DNA from: Lacinutrix jangbogonensis | GTDB taxonomy: Bacteria > Bacteroidota > Bacteroidia > Flavobacteriales > Flavobacteriaceae | Direction of reading: 5' to 3' | Assembly (NCBI RefSeq): GCF_000797445.1 | Contig: NZ_JSWF01000014.1 | Location: 186,001 to 250,000 of the forward strand | DNA length: 64,000 nucleotides | Notes under the pieces: model-generated | Told to the model about the DNA's origin: nothing | Database searches by the model: none | What the model saw: the letters and a program-made list of their open reading frames with translations, nothing else | Translations under genes and position numbers: made by a program | Shown here: piece by piece, positions 50,077 to 60,419 of the stretch | How the letters are laid out: every line of letters begins with the position of its first letter | Numbering within the stretch: the first letter of the stretch is position 1

Positions 50077-51042
50077 ATGATTGATATTTCTGTTATTCTG
50101 TGCTGTTATAATAGCGCACACTTATTAAAAGAGACGTTGTGCCATTTAGCAAAACAAGTTACCAAAAAAGACTTTCTTTATGAAGTTGTCTTAGTCGATA
50201 ATAATTCTACAGACCAAACAGCACAAATTGCAAAACAGTTATGGTTGCTATTAGAAACTGACGTTGCATTACATGTTGTTTCAGAACGCCAACCAGGCTT
50301 GTCGTGGGCAAGAAAAACCGGAGTGTTAAATAGCAATGGAGATCTCATTGTTTTTTGTGATGATGATAATTGGCTAGAAGCACATTACTTGCAACTGGCT
50401 TACAATTTTATGATAAAAAATTCTAGGGTTGGAGCTTTAGGTGGTGAAGCGCAGGGGGTTTTAGAAATGGAGAGGCCGCCAAGTTGGTGGCAGGTCGAAA
50501 AGTCAAATTACGCGGTGGGTAAACAAGCAGAAGAAAGTGGTGATATTAGTAAAAGAGGGTATCTTTGGGGAGCAGGTATAGTAATGAGAAAAGAGTTATT
50601 AGTAAGATTATATCAAACAGGTTTTATATCTTTACTTTCCGATAGAAAGGGTAATGAATTAAGCTCCGGAGGAGATAGTGAATTTTGTAAATGGATACAA
50701 TTGATGGGGTTTAAATTATGGTACTTAGAATCCCTTAAATTTAGCCATTATATCACAAAAAACAGATTGGTCGACACCTATTTGGTTAAGTTATTAGAAG
50801 GTCATCAGCAATCACAAAATATACTCAATCTTTATAATTTGTTTGTTAAAAGTGTTTCCACTCGTAAGCTTTTAAGTTTTACTCGAATTGAGAGGCTTAT
50901 CATTTTAAAAAAGGTAATAAAGGCATTTCTAAAAAAAGATAAGAGATGGAAAATTGATTTGCAGTTAGTCTGTGGTGCAGCGGTTAAAATTCACCCAGAT
51001 TTATATCAAATAATAATTACTTATAAATATTTAACCAAATAG
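50077..51042 (+). CDS. GT2 glycosyltransferase
   Basis: This is a 321-residue GT-A glycosyltransferase. ISVILCCYNSAHLLKETL, VDNNSTDQT and the metal site VFCDDDNWLE are intact. The acceptor region contains WGAGIVMRKELL and GGDSEFCKWIQ, with a C-terminal helical tail. It lacks membrane helices. One base separates it from the acyltransferase gene. The sugar specificity is unknown. Confidence 0.9.
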   Translation: MIDISVILCCYNSAHLLKETLCHLAKQVTKKDFLYEVVLVDNNSTDQTAQIAKQLWLLLETDVALHVVSERQPGLSWARKTGVLNSNGDLIVFCDDDNWLEAHYLQLAYNFMIKNSRVGALGGEAQGVLEMERPPSWWQVEKSNYAVGKQAEESGDISKRGYLWGAGIVMRKELLVRLYQTGFISLLSDRKGNELSSGGDSEFCKWIQLMGFKLWYLESLKFSHYITKNRLVDTYLVKLLEGHQQSQNILNLYNLFVKSVSTRKLLSFTRIERLIILKKVIKAFLKKDKRWKIDLQLVCGAAVKIHPDLYQIIITYKYLTK

Positions 51043-51048
51043 CTATTA

Positions 51049-51855
51049 ATGAAAAAAATATTATCTAAAATTGAAAGCAAATTAAAATCCAAATTAAAGA
51101 TTTTAATTTACAGGGTACTAAAAAACAGAACTGTATTAGTTCACACTTTGGGAAAGGTGGGATCTTCAACCATTTATCACGAATTGAAAAAAGTAAGTCC
51201 TTGGGACAACATTTTTCACACTCATTTTTTGTCGGATGAATGGTTGCATTTAAAATTAAAAGAAGGAAATCATTTTGAGGTAAATAACAAGATGTCTCAA
51301 AAAGTGTTTGCTCATTTTAAATTGTATCCAAATAATAAAAAGTATATTATCTCTTTGGTTAGAGAACCAGTTTCTCGAGAAATTTCTAATTTTATGCAAA
51401 ACCCTGAAGATTTTGTTGATGGTAATATACTAGATATGTCTAATGAAAATTTAAAAAAAGCCTATTTAAATAAATTAAACTACGACTATACCTTTAATTG
51501 GTTTGATAGCGAGTTTTTAAATTATACAGGCTTTGATGTGTTTTCTGAGCCTTTTGATAAAGAGAAAGGGTTTTCTATATATCAGTATGAGGGTTTCAAT
51601 ATACTTATTCTAAAGTTAGAGCGCCTCAATGAATGCTATACAGAGGCGATGAAAATTTTTTTAGGGTTGAATTTGAGCCTTGAAGGCAATGCAAATCAGT
51701 CCTCACAAAAGCCTATTGCTCATGTTTATTCTGAATTGCGAAAGACAATAAAATTTTCGGAAGCTGCATTGAATAAAGTATATAGCCATAAATATGTCAC
51801 CCATTTTTATACAGAAGGTGAAATACAAGGTTTTACTTCAAAATATTTAAAGTGA
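51049..51855 (+). CDS. sulfotransferase-like capsular polysaccharide synthesis protein (NKWYS type)
   Basis: This 268-residue protein begins with a Lys-rich helix. The loop VHTLGKVGSSTIYHELKK resembles the 5'-PAPS loop. Later ISLVREPVSREISNFMQN resembles the 3'-PAPS motif. The family is usually called putative capsular polysaccharide synthesis protein and has a sulfotransferase-like fold. It may sulfate the polymer, but the activity is inferred from the two motifs only. Confidence 0.78.
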   Translation: MKKILSKIESKLKSKLKILIYRVLKNRTVLVHTLGKVGSSTIYHELKKVSPWDNIFHTHFLSDEWLHLKLKEGNHFEVNNKMSQKVFAHFKLYPNNKKYIISLVREPVSREISNFMQNPEDFVDGNILDMSNENLKKAYLNKLNYDYTFNWFDSEFLNYTGFDVFSEPFDKEKGFSIYQYEGFNILILKLERLNECYTEAMKIFLGLNLSLEGNANQSSQKPIAHVYSELRKTIKFSEAALNKVYSHKYVTHFYTEGEIQGFTSKYLK

Positions 51856-51987
51856 AATTTTCCAAGCTTTAGTGTTTTTAAAGGAACAGGTTTAGCTTTT
51901 TTAGAATTGATTTAAGTCGTTATAATAAATGATTATTTGTAAATTTTCAATCACTTTTTATTGTTATTTAGACAAATATCCATTCCT

Positions 51988-52305
51988 ATGGAGAAATATA
52001 ATGAGAAGTTAATCTTGAACGGTAACATAAATAGTCTGGACGAGCAACCTAAATCTAAATGTGAGTATATTGTCGATGATAGTGTATGCACCGATCGAAG
52101 CAAGGAACTTGTTGCGCGTTATCAAATGCATTTACTGATTGGATAAGTGTTGCAATCTTCGTGTTTTGTAACCATCACTAAAGGAATTGAAAAAGATATA
52201 GATGGTTCTTTATTGTTATCCAATTTTAGTAATGTTTTTATTTACGGTAAAGCCCTAAACATAATGTCTAAACACTTAATTAATGATGATTTATTAATTC
52301 TATGA
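51988..52305 (+). pseudogene. decayed gene with in-frame stop, still ATGA-coupled to the next GT2
   Basis: One frame gives 52 codons from ATG 51988 to a TAA at 52144-52146. It then continues open for 52 more codons to a TGA at 52303-52305, which overlaps the ATG of the next gene (ATGA). The two halves, with SKCEYIVDDSVCTD and SCFVTITKGIEKDIDGS, look like parts of one protein of about 105 residues or a remnant of a longer one. The family is not recognised. A single nonsense mutation explains it. Confidence 0.5.
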
Positions 52306-53123
52306 AGAACGCTAAAGATAAAACACCAGTACTAAGTATTATAATTCCAACTTATAATTCAGCTTCCACGCTTTCAGCGACTCTTGATAGTATTTTAAAT
52401 CAAACATTTAAGGATGTAGAACTGCTGATTATGGATGGGTTGTCTATAGACAAGACTTTAGAAATAGCAACAAGATATCAAAAGCAGTTTGATAATGTTT
52501 TTGTGTATTCAGAAAAAGATAAAGGTGTTTATGATGCTATGAATAAGGGAATAGATCTCTCTAAAGGTGATTTTTTATATTTTATGGGTAGCGATGATGT
52601 TTTTTACAATAATACTGTTTTAGCAAACATGTTAACAAAAGGAAACGTGTTGTTTGATTTTATTTATGGCAGTGTAGAGTTTAAGAAAAGTAAACGCATT
52701 CATTCTGGTGAGTCTAGTTTTAATAAATTAGTTTGGGAGCAAATAAGTATTTGCCACCAAGCTATTTTTTATAGCAGAGAAACTTTTGATACTATTGGTT
52801 ATTACAATTTAAAGTACTTTATACATGCTGATTATGATTTTAATATTAGATGTTTTAAGAATAAAGCGATTAAGATAAAATATGTGGACAGCATTGTTGC
52901 TATCTTTAATGAAGCCGGTTTAAGTGGGTTGAATTCCAATGCCGACGCGTTTCATACAGAACTAACAGCATTTAATGTCAATCAAAAATATAATATCCTA
53001 GATCTATATAATGAAAATTTAAGTTTAGAAAAAAAAATCAAAAGCATTTCAAACTCTAAAGAATATAGGCTAGGTCAATTTTTATTAAAACCAATTAAGA
53101 AACTCAAAAAAATGTTTTTTTAA
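52302..53123 (+). CDS. GT2 glycosyltransferase (WcaA-like)
   Basis: This is a 273-residue GT-A enzyme. It has ILSIIIPTYNSASTLSATL, IMDGLSIDKT and the metal-binding YFMGSDDVFYN. The GVYDAMNKGI segment is characteristic of this subgroup, and ICHQAIFYSRETF marks the acceptor side. It is clearly related to the enzyme encoded at 55446-56273. It is presumably one of the repeat-unit transferases. Confidence 0.91.
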   Translation: MKNAKDKTPVLSIIIPTYNSASTLSATLDSILNQTFKDVELLIMDGLSIDKTLEIATRYQKQFDNVFVYSEKDKGVYDAMNKGIDLSKGDFLYFMGSDDVFYNNTVLANMLTKGNVLFDFIYGSVEFKKSKRIHSGESSFNKLVWEQISICHQAIFYSRETFDTIGYYNLKYFIHADYDFNIRCFKNKAIKIKYVDSIVAIFNEAGLSGLNSNADAFHTELTAFNVNQKYNILDLYNENLSLEKKIKSISNSKEYRLGQFLLKPIKKLKKMFF

Positions 53124-53383
53124 AAGCTAATTTAAATTTTCAGAAATGCTATATTTACTTAGTATAAATAAGAGAGATGTTAGATGCTAAGTGATAGGTT
53201 TTTGTAATGAATATGACCTATAATGTCTAAAAACAATTATTTCTTGAATTATATTTAGAATTCTGAATATATAAAAGATCACTATGGATGTTAGTTCTAC
53301 CATTAGCCCTTTTGAGCTAACTTAACTAATAGTTAACAAATTGAGCACAAGTAAATAGATAGATCTATAAAATTAAAAGTAAA
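53124..53383. other. gap before gmd
   Basis: AT-rich sequence of 260 bases separates two parts of the locus. No gene and no clear TAnnTTTG box is seen. A promoter for the fucose genes may lie here. Confidence 0.4.
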
Positions 53384-54496
53384 ATGAAAACAGCATTAAT
53401 AACAGGAATTACAGGACAAGATGGCGCTTATTTAGCAGAGTTGTTATTGTCTAAAAATTATATAGTTCACGGTATAAAAAGGCGAGCATCTTCTTTTAAT
53501 ACGCAAAGAATAGACCATTTATACCAAGACAGACACGAAGATAATGTGCGTTTTAAATTGCATTATGGCGATTTAAGTGATGCCATGAACTTAACACGAA
53601 TTATAAAAGAGGTGCAACCAGACGAGATTTATAATTTGGGAGCGATGTCTCATGTTAAAGTAAGTTTCGATACTCCAGAGTATACAGCGAATATAGATGG
53701 CTTAGGCACGCTTAGAATTTTAGAAGCTGTAAGACTTTTGGGGTTAACAGAAAAAACTAGAATATACCAAGCGTCAACGTCAGAGTTGTACGGTTTGGTG
53801 CAAGAAGTGCCTCAAAAGGAAACGACACCTTTTTATCCTAGAAGTCCTTATGCTGTTGCTAAATTATATGGCTATTGGATAACCGTAAATTATCGTGAAG
53901 CCTACAATATGTATGCGTGTAACGGCATTTTATTTAATCATGAATCTCCGCTTAGAGGCGAGACATTTGTGACTAGGAAAATTACAAGAGCGACCGCTAA
54001 GATTGCATTAAAAATGCAGGAGACATTGTATTTAGGGAATTTAGATGCCAAACGAGATTGGGGACACGCAAAGGACTATGTAGAAGCCATGTGGCTAATT
54101 TTACAACAAGAGGTTGCCGAAGATTTTGTAATTGCTACAGGTGTTACCAAAACAGTGAGAGACTTTGTTAACATGGCTTTTAATCATGTTGGTATTACTC
54201 TAGAATTTACAGGAACAGGAGAACAGGAGGTTGGTAAAATAAAAGCCTGTACTCATACAGAATACCAATTAGAAATAGGAACCGAAGTTGTTAAAGTCGA
54301 TAAAGAATATTATAGACCTACAGAAGTAGATTTATTAATTGGGGATGCAACAAAATGTAAAACGAAATTAAACTGGGAACCTAAATATTCACTTTCCGAT
54401 TTAGTTGAAGATATGATGTCTGCGGATGTTAAATTGTTTAAAAAAGAGAAGTATTTAAAAGAAGGTGGTCACGATACCTTAAACTATAACGAATAA
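53384..54496 (+). CDS. gmd: GDP-mannose 4,6-dehydratase
   Basis: Gmd catalyses GDP-mannose to GDP-4-keto-6-deoxymannose, the first step to GDP-L-fucose. The NADP motif is [28 protein letters not shown] contains the catalytic Thr/Glu and [12 protein letters not shown] the Tyr-Lys pair. [19 protein letters not shown] is highly specific for Gmd. The length of 370 is normal. It overlaps fcl by one base. Confidence 0.97.
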   Translation: MKTALITGITGQDGAYLAELLLSKNYIVHGIKRRASSFNTQRIDHLYQDRHEDNVRFKLHYGDLSDAMNLTRIIKEVQPDEIYNLGAMSHVKVSFDTPEYTANIDGLGTLRILEAVRLLGLTEKTRIYQASTSELYGLVQEVPQKETTPFYPRSPYAVAKLYGYWITVNYREAYNMYACNGILFNHESPLRGETFVTRKITRATAKIALKMQETLYLGNLDAKRDWGHAKDYVEAMWLILQQEVAEDFVIATGVTKTVRDFVNMAFNHVGITLEFTGTGEQEVGKIKACTHTEYQLEIGTEVVKVDKEYYRPTEVDLLIGDATKCKTKLNWEPKYSLSDLVEDMMSADVKLFKKEKYLKEGGHDTLNYNE

Positions 54497-55422
54497 TGGA
54501 ATTAAACGCTAAAATATACATCGCAGGCCATAATGGAATGGTAGGTTCTGCTATTCTAAGAGTACTTAAAGAGAAAGGCTATACTAATTTTGTGTTGCGT
54601 AGTTCATTAGATTTGGATTTAACGGATCAAGAAAAAGTAGCTTCATTTTTTAAAGCAGAAAAACCAGACTACGTGTTTTTAGCTGCGGCAAAAGTGGGAG
54701 GTATAGAGGCTAATAATGTGTATAGAGGTCAGTTTTTGTACGAGAATCTAATGATTCAGAATAACGTTATTCATCAAAGTTACGTTTCTAAAGTAAAGAA
54801 ATTATTGTTTTTAGCCTCGTCTTGTATTTATCCAAAATTAGCAAATCAGCCTATAAAAGAAGATTATTTACTAGAAGGGAAATTAGAGCCCACAAACGAG
54901 CCGTATGCAATTGCTAAAATAGCAGGAGTGAAGCTATGCGAGAATTATAATAGACAATATGGTTGTGATTTTATTTCGGTTATGCCAACCAATTTATATG
55001 GTCCAAACGATAATTACGATTTAAAGAACTCACATGTATTACCTGCTTTGTTACGTAAGTTTCACGAAGCAAAAGAAAATAATGCACCAACGGTTGAAGT
55101 TTGGGGATCTGGGACACCAAAAAGAGAGTTTTTACACGTGGACGATTTAGCAAAAGCTTGTTTTCATTTAATGGAGTCCTATCAAGGGAATGTGTCTGTT
55201 AATGTTGGGACTGGTGAAGATTTATCTATTAAAGCATTAGCTGAACTTATACAGAAGACTGTAGGTTATACGGGGATTATAGTTTGGAATAGTGATAAAC
55301 CGGACGGCACACCACGAAAATTATTAGACGTTTCGTTAATAAATAGTTTAGGTTGGAAATCTAAAATAGAGTTGAAAGAAGGGTTAAAAGACGTTTATGA
55401 AAACAAATTTTTAAAACAATAA
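54496..55422 (+). CDS. fcl: GDP-L-fucose synthase
   Basis: Fcl epimerises at C3/C5 and reduces at C4 the product of Gmd to form GDP-L-fucose. It has [12 protein letters not shown] (NADPH motif), [10 protein letters not shown], the Tyr-Lys pair [10 protein letters not shown] and the substrate segment [20 protein letters not shown]. The length of 308 is normal. It directly follows gmd, so the polysaccharide very probably contains fucose. Confidence 0.97.
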   Translation: MELNAKIYIAGHNGMVGSAILRVLKEKGYTNFVLRSSLDLDLTDQEKVASFFKAEKPDYVFLAAAKVGGIEANNVYRGQFLYENLMIQNNVIHQSYVSKVKKLLFLASSCIYPKLANQPIKEDYLLEGKLEPTNEPYAIAKIAGVKLCENYNRQYGCDFISVMPTNLYGPNDNYDLKNSHVLPALLRKFHEAKENNAPTVEVWGSGTPKREFLHVDDLAKACFHLMESYQGNVSVNVGTGEDLSIKALAELIQKTVGYTGIIVWNSDKPDGTPRKLLDVSLINSLGWKSKIELKEGLKDVYENKFLKQ

Positions 55423-55445
55423 ATTTTAATTTAGTTTTAACTGCT

Positions 55446-56273
55446 ATGAATCCATTTTTCACAATTATTATTCCAACTTATAATGTTGAAAAATTACTTC
55501 CCGAATCACTAAATAGTATTTTAGAACAAAACTATAATGACTATGAAGTTATTATAATGGATGGTCTTTCTAAAGATAATACAGCTAAGTTAGCTCAGCA
55601 ATACGCAAAAACCAACCCGAAAATTAAAGTTTTTAGCGAGAAAGATTCTGGCATCTATGATGCTATGAATAAATCGATTGCCCGAGCCAAAGGCGCTTAT
55701 TTGTTTTTTTTAGGAAGCGACGATACTTTTTACAATAAGGATGTGCTTTCAAATATATATACAGAAATCAAAAATACAAATGCAGATGTTGTTTATGGGT
55801 CTGTATGTAGTACTAAATATGGAAGTAAATACGATGGTGCGTTTACTTATGAAAAATTAACAACTAAGAATATTGGACATCAGGCTATTTTTTTTAGCAA
55901 GAGTGTCTTTAAAGAGATTGGTGATTTTAATTTAAAATATAAAGCATTAGCCGATTGGGATCATAATATAAGATGGTTTTTTTCATCTAAGATAAAAAGT
56001 AAATATGTAGATCTAATCGTAGCAAATTATGCAGAAGGTGGGTTTAGTGACCAATATGTTGATTTGGTTTTTAATAGAGATAAGTCGAAAATTCTATTTA
56101 AGCATGGACTATTTAAATTAAAAACTAATAAATTAATTAAAATTATATCAGAACTTGTAAATTCATCGAAATTAGAGAATAAGTATTTAGCTTATTCTTT
56201 TTATAATACAGTTGTTATTGCGTTGAAAGCTTTAAAAATAATTCGCAAAATGTTATACCTTGTAAAGTATTAG
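55446..56273 (+). CDS. GT2 glycosyltransferase (WcaA-like)
   Basis: This 275-residue GT-A enzyme is paralogous to the one ending at 53123. It has TIIIPTYNVEKLLPESL, IMDGLSKDNT, GIYDAMNKSI, FLGSDDTFYN and IGHQAIFFSKSVF. It may be a fucosyltransferase given the preceding GDP-fucose genes, but the sequence does not decide the sugar. Confidence 0.91.
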   Translation: MNPFFTIIIPTYNVEKLLPESLNSILEQNYNDYEVIIMDGLSKDNTAKLAQQYAKTNPKIKVFSEKDSGIYDAMNKSIARAKGAYLFFLGSDDTFYNKDVLSNIYTEIKNTNADVVYGSVCSTKYGSKYDGAFTYEKLTTKNIGHQAIFFSKSVFKEIGDFNLKYKALADWDHNIRWFFSSKIKSKYVDLIVANYAEGGFSDQYVDLVFNRDKSKILFKHGLFKLKTNKLIKIISELVNSSKLENKYLAYSFYNTVVIALKALKIIRKMLYLVKY

Positions 56274-56345
56274 TTTTTGAAAACTAGGCTACTAATTTAC
56301 AGTTCCTGTAATCTGGGTAAATTTTAATTTTAAAAAAGATAAATA

Positions 56346-57209
56346 ATGATAAATGACTCTATATCTCCAAACTTCTTAATAATAGGAGCTAATAAGGGAG
56401 GGACCACTTCATTATTTCAGTATCTAATTGAGCATCCTGAAATATTCAAAACAACTGTTAAAGAGCCTATGTTCTTCAATCATTATAATAAACAAGGTGC
56501 TGACGAAAAGTTTAGAACAGTTCGAGTTATAAAATCGCTAGAATCTTATAAAAAACTTTTTAAAGGAAGTGAGAATTTTAAAGCAGCTGGTGAATCATCG
56601 ACCTCTTATTTAGCAAATCCAAATTGTGCGGCTAATATTTATGATTTTAATCCAGAAATGAAGTTGATTGCTATTCTTAGAAACCCTGTTGAACGGGCGT
56701 TTTCAAACTATTTAATGTATGTGCGTTGGGGAGAAGAAACGAGAACTTTTACTCAAGCACTTCAAGACGAGTTGAACGGTAAAGATTTGCCTCAAGGCAA
56801 GCAATATATTTATTTAGGGCGCTATTTAAAATCATTACAGATTTATAAAGCTCTTTTTAAAGACAAGCAATTAAAAATATTTCTTAATGAAGATATGAGA
56901 TCAAATCTGTTAAAGACGTATCAAGATATTTGCTGTTTTTTAGATGTGTCTGCAGATTTTGAACCAAATTTTAAAAAAAAATATAATACTAATGCTAGCG
57001 TTGAAATACGTCCTTTCCATAAGTTTTTAAAAAAAACAAATAAAATTATCCCTTATACCAACGTAATTCCTAGTTTTATTAAAAATTATATTTTTAGTAA
57101 ACCAAAAATGAAAAAGAAAGATAAAATGTTATTACAATCTTTATACAAAGATGAAATTGAAAAGTTGTCTATTTTCTTGGATCGTGACTTAAGTAATTGG
57201 TTAAAATAA
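56346..57209 (+). CDS. PAPS-dependent sulfotransferase
   Basis: This is a 287-residue sulfotransferase. It has GANKGGTTSLFQYL (5'-phosphosulfate loop) and LRNPVERAFSNYLMYV (3'-phosphate motif), with KEPMFFNHY and GESSTSYL between them. Strong similarity in pattern to the enzyme at 46147. It indicates that at least two positions of the glycan, or two acceptors, are sulfated. Confidence 0.92.
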   Translation: MINDSISPNFLIIGANKGGTTSLFQYLIEHPEIFKTTVKEPMFFNHYNKQGADEKFRTVRVIKSLESYKKLFKGSENFKAAGESSTSYLANPNCAANIYDFNPEMKLIAILRNPVERAFSNYLMYVRWGEETRTFTQALQDELNGKDLPQGKQYIYLGRYLKSLQIYKALFKDKQLKIFLNEDMRSNLLKTYQDICCFLDVSADFEPNFKKKYNTNASVEIRPFHKFLKKTNKIIPYTNVIPSFIKNYIFSKPKMKKKDKMLLQSLYKDEIEKLSIFLDRDLSNWLK

Positions 57210-57218
57210 AGATAATAA

Positions 57219-58298
57219 ATGAAAAAATTGAGACCAATTGCCTTTGTATTACCTCAGTTTCATCCAATTCCAGAAAATGATCTTTGGTGGGGAAAAGGAT
57301 TTACAGAATGGACTAATGTAACGAAAGCGAAACCTTTATTCGAAGGGCATTATCAACCGCATTTACCTACAGATTTAGGGTTTTATGATTTGCGATTGCC
57401 AGAAGCTCGTAAAGCGCAAGCCGATTTAGCAAAAGCTTATGGTATTTATGGTTTTTGTCATTACCATTATTGGTTTAATGGTAAGCGATTATTAAATCAG
57501 CCTTTAGACGGGATGCTAAAACAAAAAGAGTTAAACATGCCTTTTATGTTTTGCTGGGCTAATGAAAACTGGACACGCAGATGGGATGGAAGAGAGGACG
57601 ATGTGCTTATGCATCAGGAGTATAGCTTGGAAGATGATAAAGCACATATGCGCTGGCTGTGTCAACATGTTTTTTCCGATAAAAGATATATTAAAGTAGA
57701 TGGTAAACCTGTATTTGTAATTTATAGACATAATTTATTTCCAAATATAGAAGCGACAGCCGCTATTTGGCGAGACATTGCTAAAAATGAATTTGGATAC
57801 GAAGACTTGTATTTGTGCATAGCTGAAAGTTTTGGAGAAAAAACACCTCCAAATACGATAGGTTTTGATGCGGCTATTGAGTTTTCTCCGCATGCTGTCA
57901 TCAAACATAAAGTAGAGGCTAAACAAAAGAAATCTCTATTGGGTTTCTTGAAAAAAAGCAAAGAAGCTTTAAGAGTAGATGTACGCGATTTTAAATTAGG
58001 TGTTCAAAGTTGTAAAGACAGAGTCTTGCCAGGTTATAAGTTATTTCGAGGTGTAACGCCTTCCTGGGATAATACGGCAAGAAAAAATGAAAAGGGAATT
58101 GTTGCTAACGGAAGTAGTCCTGAATTATATTTAGATTGGTTAAAACATACTGTTGATAATTTCAAGCCTTATAGTAAAGATGAAAATTTTATATTTATTA
58201 ACGCGATGAATGAATGGGCAGAAGGGAACCACTTAGAACCTTGCATAAAGTATGGCAAAGCTTATCTCGAAGCAACTAAAAAAGCTTTAGAAAATTGA
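57219..58298 (+). CDS. WbsX-like protein (GH99-like domain)
   Basis: This 359-residue protein has the WbsX pattern FVLPQFHPIPENDLWWGKGFTEWTNV, GFCHYHYWFNGKRLL, FCWANENWTRRW and NAMNEWAEGNHLEP. WbsX-like proteins are found in O-antigen and capsule loci. They are related in fold to GH99 endo-mannosidases and are usually called lipopolysaccharide biosynthesis proteins or glycosyltransferases. The exact reaction is not established. It overlaps the next gene by four bases. Confidence 0.88.
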   Translation: MKKLRPIAFVLPQFHPIPENDLWWGKGFTEWTNVTKAKPLFEGHYQPHLPTDLGFYDLRLPEARKAQADLAKAYGIYGFCHYHYWFNGKRLLNQPLDGMLKQKELNMPFMFCWANENWTRRWDGREDDVLMHQEYSLEDDKAHMRWLCQHVFSDKRYIKVDGKPVFVIYRHNLFPNIEATAAIWRDIAKNEFGYEDLYLCIAESFGEKTPPNTIGFDAAIEFSPHAVIKHKVEAKQKKSLLGFLKKSKEALRVDVRDFKLGVQSCKDRVLPGYKLFRGVTPSWDNTARKNEKGIVANGSSPELYLDWLKHTVDNFKPYSKDENFIFINAMNEWAEGNHLEPCIKYGKAYLEATKKALEN

Positions 58299-59221
58299 AC
58301 CCGAAAGTTTCCATAATTGTTCCAAATTACAACCATTCAAAATTTTTGTCACAGAGATTAGATTCCGTTTTTAATCAAACGTATCAAAACTTTGAGGTTA
58401 TTTTATTGGATGATGCTTCGACAGATAATAGTGTGGAATTATTAAATCATTATGCAAAGCATGATAAGGTTTCTCATTTGGTAGTCAATACAGAAAACTC
58501 TGGTTCACCATTTAAACAATGGGAAAAGGGCATAAAATTAGCAAAAGGTGATTATGTTTGGATCGCGGAGAGTGATGATTATTGTGATCTAAACTTTTTG
58601 AATACTATTATAGTAAATATTGAAGTGGATATTGGTGTATATTATGTTCAAACTACCGACGTTAATAATGAAAGTGAAATACGCAACAATCGATTGAGCT
58701 ATACAAAAAATTTTAAATCTAATATTTGGAAATCTTCTTTTAGAATTGAAGGGAAACAATTTATTAGTTTTTATTTATCTGTTAAAAATGTCATCCCGAA
58801 TGCAAGTGCAGTTGTCTTTAAAAAAGATTTAATTAGTAATAATACATTTGATGATGTACTGGTTAACATGAACATGTGTGGAGATTGGCTAGCTTGGATA
58901 AAAATTAGTGAATACACAAATATAAAGTTTATAAACGAAAATTTAAATTTTTTCAGACAGCACAATACGTCTACTAGAAATCATAATTCTTCTCATAAAA
59001 TTAAAAATAGATTAATAGAGGAAAAATATATCAGGGATTATTTATTTGATAAACATCAAATAAATAATATTGAATTAAATAGAAGTATGTATCAAAGATG
59101 GTTTGAAATACATACAAAATGGAGTTTTTTGAAACCGAATTTTTATTTTATAAAACTAGAACAGCACAATAATTTCACTTTAATATTAAAATTTTTAAAG
59201 TATAAAACTTTTAAATTATGA
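58295..59221 (+). CDS. GT2 glycosyltransferase
   Basis: This is a 308-residue GT-A enzyme starting at TTG (TTGA overlap with the WbsX stop). It has VSIIVPNYNHSKFLSQRL, LDDASTDNS and VWIAESDDYCD. The C-terminal part carries a WKSSFRIEGKQFI region and no membrane helix. It is coupled with the next GT4 gene by an ATGA overlap. Confidence 0.89.
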   Translation: MNPKVSIIVPNYNHSKFLSQRLDSVFNQTYQNFEVILLDDASTDNSVELLNHYAKHDKVSHLVVNTENSGSPFKQWEKGIKLAKGDYVWIAESDDYCDLNFLNTIIVNIEVDIGVYYVQTTDVNNESEIRNNRLSYTKNFKSNIWKSSFRIEGKQFISFYLSVKNVIPNASAVVFKKDLISNNTFDDVLVNMNMCGDWLAWIKISEYTNIKFINENLNFFRQHNTSTRNHNSSHKIKNRLIEEKYIRDYLFDKHQINNIELNRSMYQRWFEIHTKWSFLKPNFYFIKLEQHNNFTLILKFLKYKTFKL

Positions 59222-60321
59222 ATATAGCTATTTTTTCACCCAGTCAAAATCCATATTCTGAAACTTTTATTCAAGCGCATAAAAATCACTTAAAAGATAA
59301 TGTGTTTTATTATTATGGATCTAAGGGGTACATTAAATTAGAAGGTCAAGATAGGTTGGTGCCAAAAGCATTGGAATGGCGTTATCGAATTATTCGTAAA
59401 TTAAATAACTATTCTTTTATTTATATTAATGAACAAGAGATCTTAACCTCCTTAAAAAAAAATGCTATTGATGTAGTGTTGATAGAGTACGGTACACATG
59501 CTCATGAATTATTATCTCTTTTAAAATCTAGTGACTTGGCTGTAGTCGTGCATTTTCATGGTTATGATGCGAGTGTTTATAAGACTATAACGAAATGTGA
59601 AAGCTATAAAGATATTTTTAGTTTTGCTACAAAGATTATAGCTGTTTCTCTTAAAATGAAAAAAATGTTATTAGTGTTGGGTTGTCCAAAAGATAAGCTG
59701 GTTTATAACGTATATGGTCCACAACGAGAGTTTGAAGCTATTCAACCAAAATTTTCTAAAAAACAATTTGTAGGTATTGGTCGTTTTACAGATAAAAAAG
59801 CACCGTATTATACTATTATGGCTTTTAAAGAAGTAGCCCACAAACATCCAGATGCGCTTTTACTTCTTGCTGGAGATGGTGTTTTACTTAATATGTGCAA
59901 GAATATAGTTAAATATTATGGCCTAGAAAATCAGGTTCAGTTTTTAGGTGTTATTTCACCAAAACGCTATCGTCAAATATTAGAAGAATCTTTAGCTTTT
60001 GTCCAACATTCTATTAGAGCTAAAAATGGTGATATGGAAGGTACGCCATTAGCAGTTTTAGAAGCTAGTGTAGCTGGTTTACCTGTGATATCTACTAATC
60101 ATGCTGGAATCCCTGATGTTATTGAACACGGTGAAACTGGTTTGTTATGTAAAGAACACGATGTTTCAGCTATGGCTAACAACATGATGCAAGTTTTAAA
60201 TGATATTACTTATGCTCAACAATTGGGTAATAATGGGAAACAACATATATTAAAGCATTATAGTGTAGCAAGGCATATTAAAAACCTACAAGATATTCTA
60301 GAAGAAGCAAGCAAAGTTTAA
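59218..60321 (+). CDS. GT4 glycosyltransferase
   Basis: This is a 367-residue GT-B enzyme. The N-terminal domain has IFSPSQNPYSETFIQAH and VVHFHGYDASVY. The C-terminal domain has VGIGRFTDKKAPYYTI and the E-G-T-P-LAVLEASVAGLPVISTNHAGIPDV donor motif. It is a retaining transferase of unknown sugar specificity. Confidence 0.92.
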   Translation: MNIAIFSPSQNPYSETFIQAHKNHLKDNVFYYYGSKGYIKLEGQDRLVPKALEWRYRIIRKLNNYSFIYINEQEILTSLKKNAIDVVLIEYGTHAHELLSLLKSSDLAVVVHFHGYDASVYKTITKCESYKDIFSFATKIIAVSLKMKKMLLVLGCPKDKLVYNVYGPQREFEAIQPKFSKKQFVGIGRFTDKKAPYYTIMAFKEVAHKHPDALLLLAGDGVLLNMCKNIVKYYGLENQVQFLGVISPKRYRQILEESLAFVQHSIRAKNGDMEGTPLAVLEASVAGLPVISTNHAGIPDVIEHGETGLLCKEHDVSAMANNMMQVLNDITYAQQLGNNGKQHILKHYSVARHIKNLQDILEEASKV

Positions 60322-60419
60322 TAATTATGTACTCTTTCTTATCTATTATATTTGTGTTTTATTCTGTTAATATTTAGGAGATATGAAACATTCAGTATAT
60401 TGACCCATTAAACATAAAA

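Noticed and set aside
51961-52146. A separate 61-residue gene
   Set aside because: The same frame stays open beyond the TAA and ends coupled to the next gene, so a decayed longer gene is the better reading.
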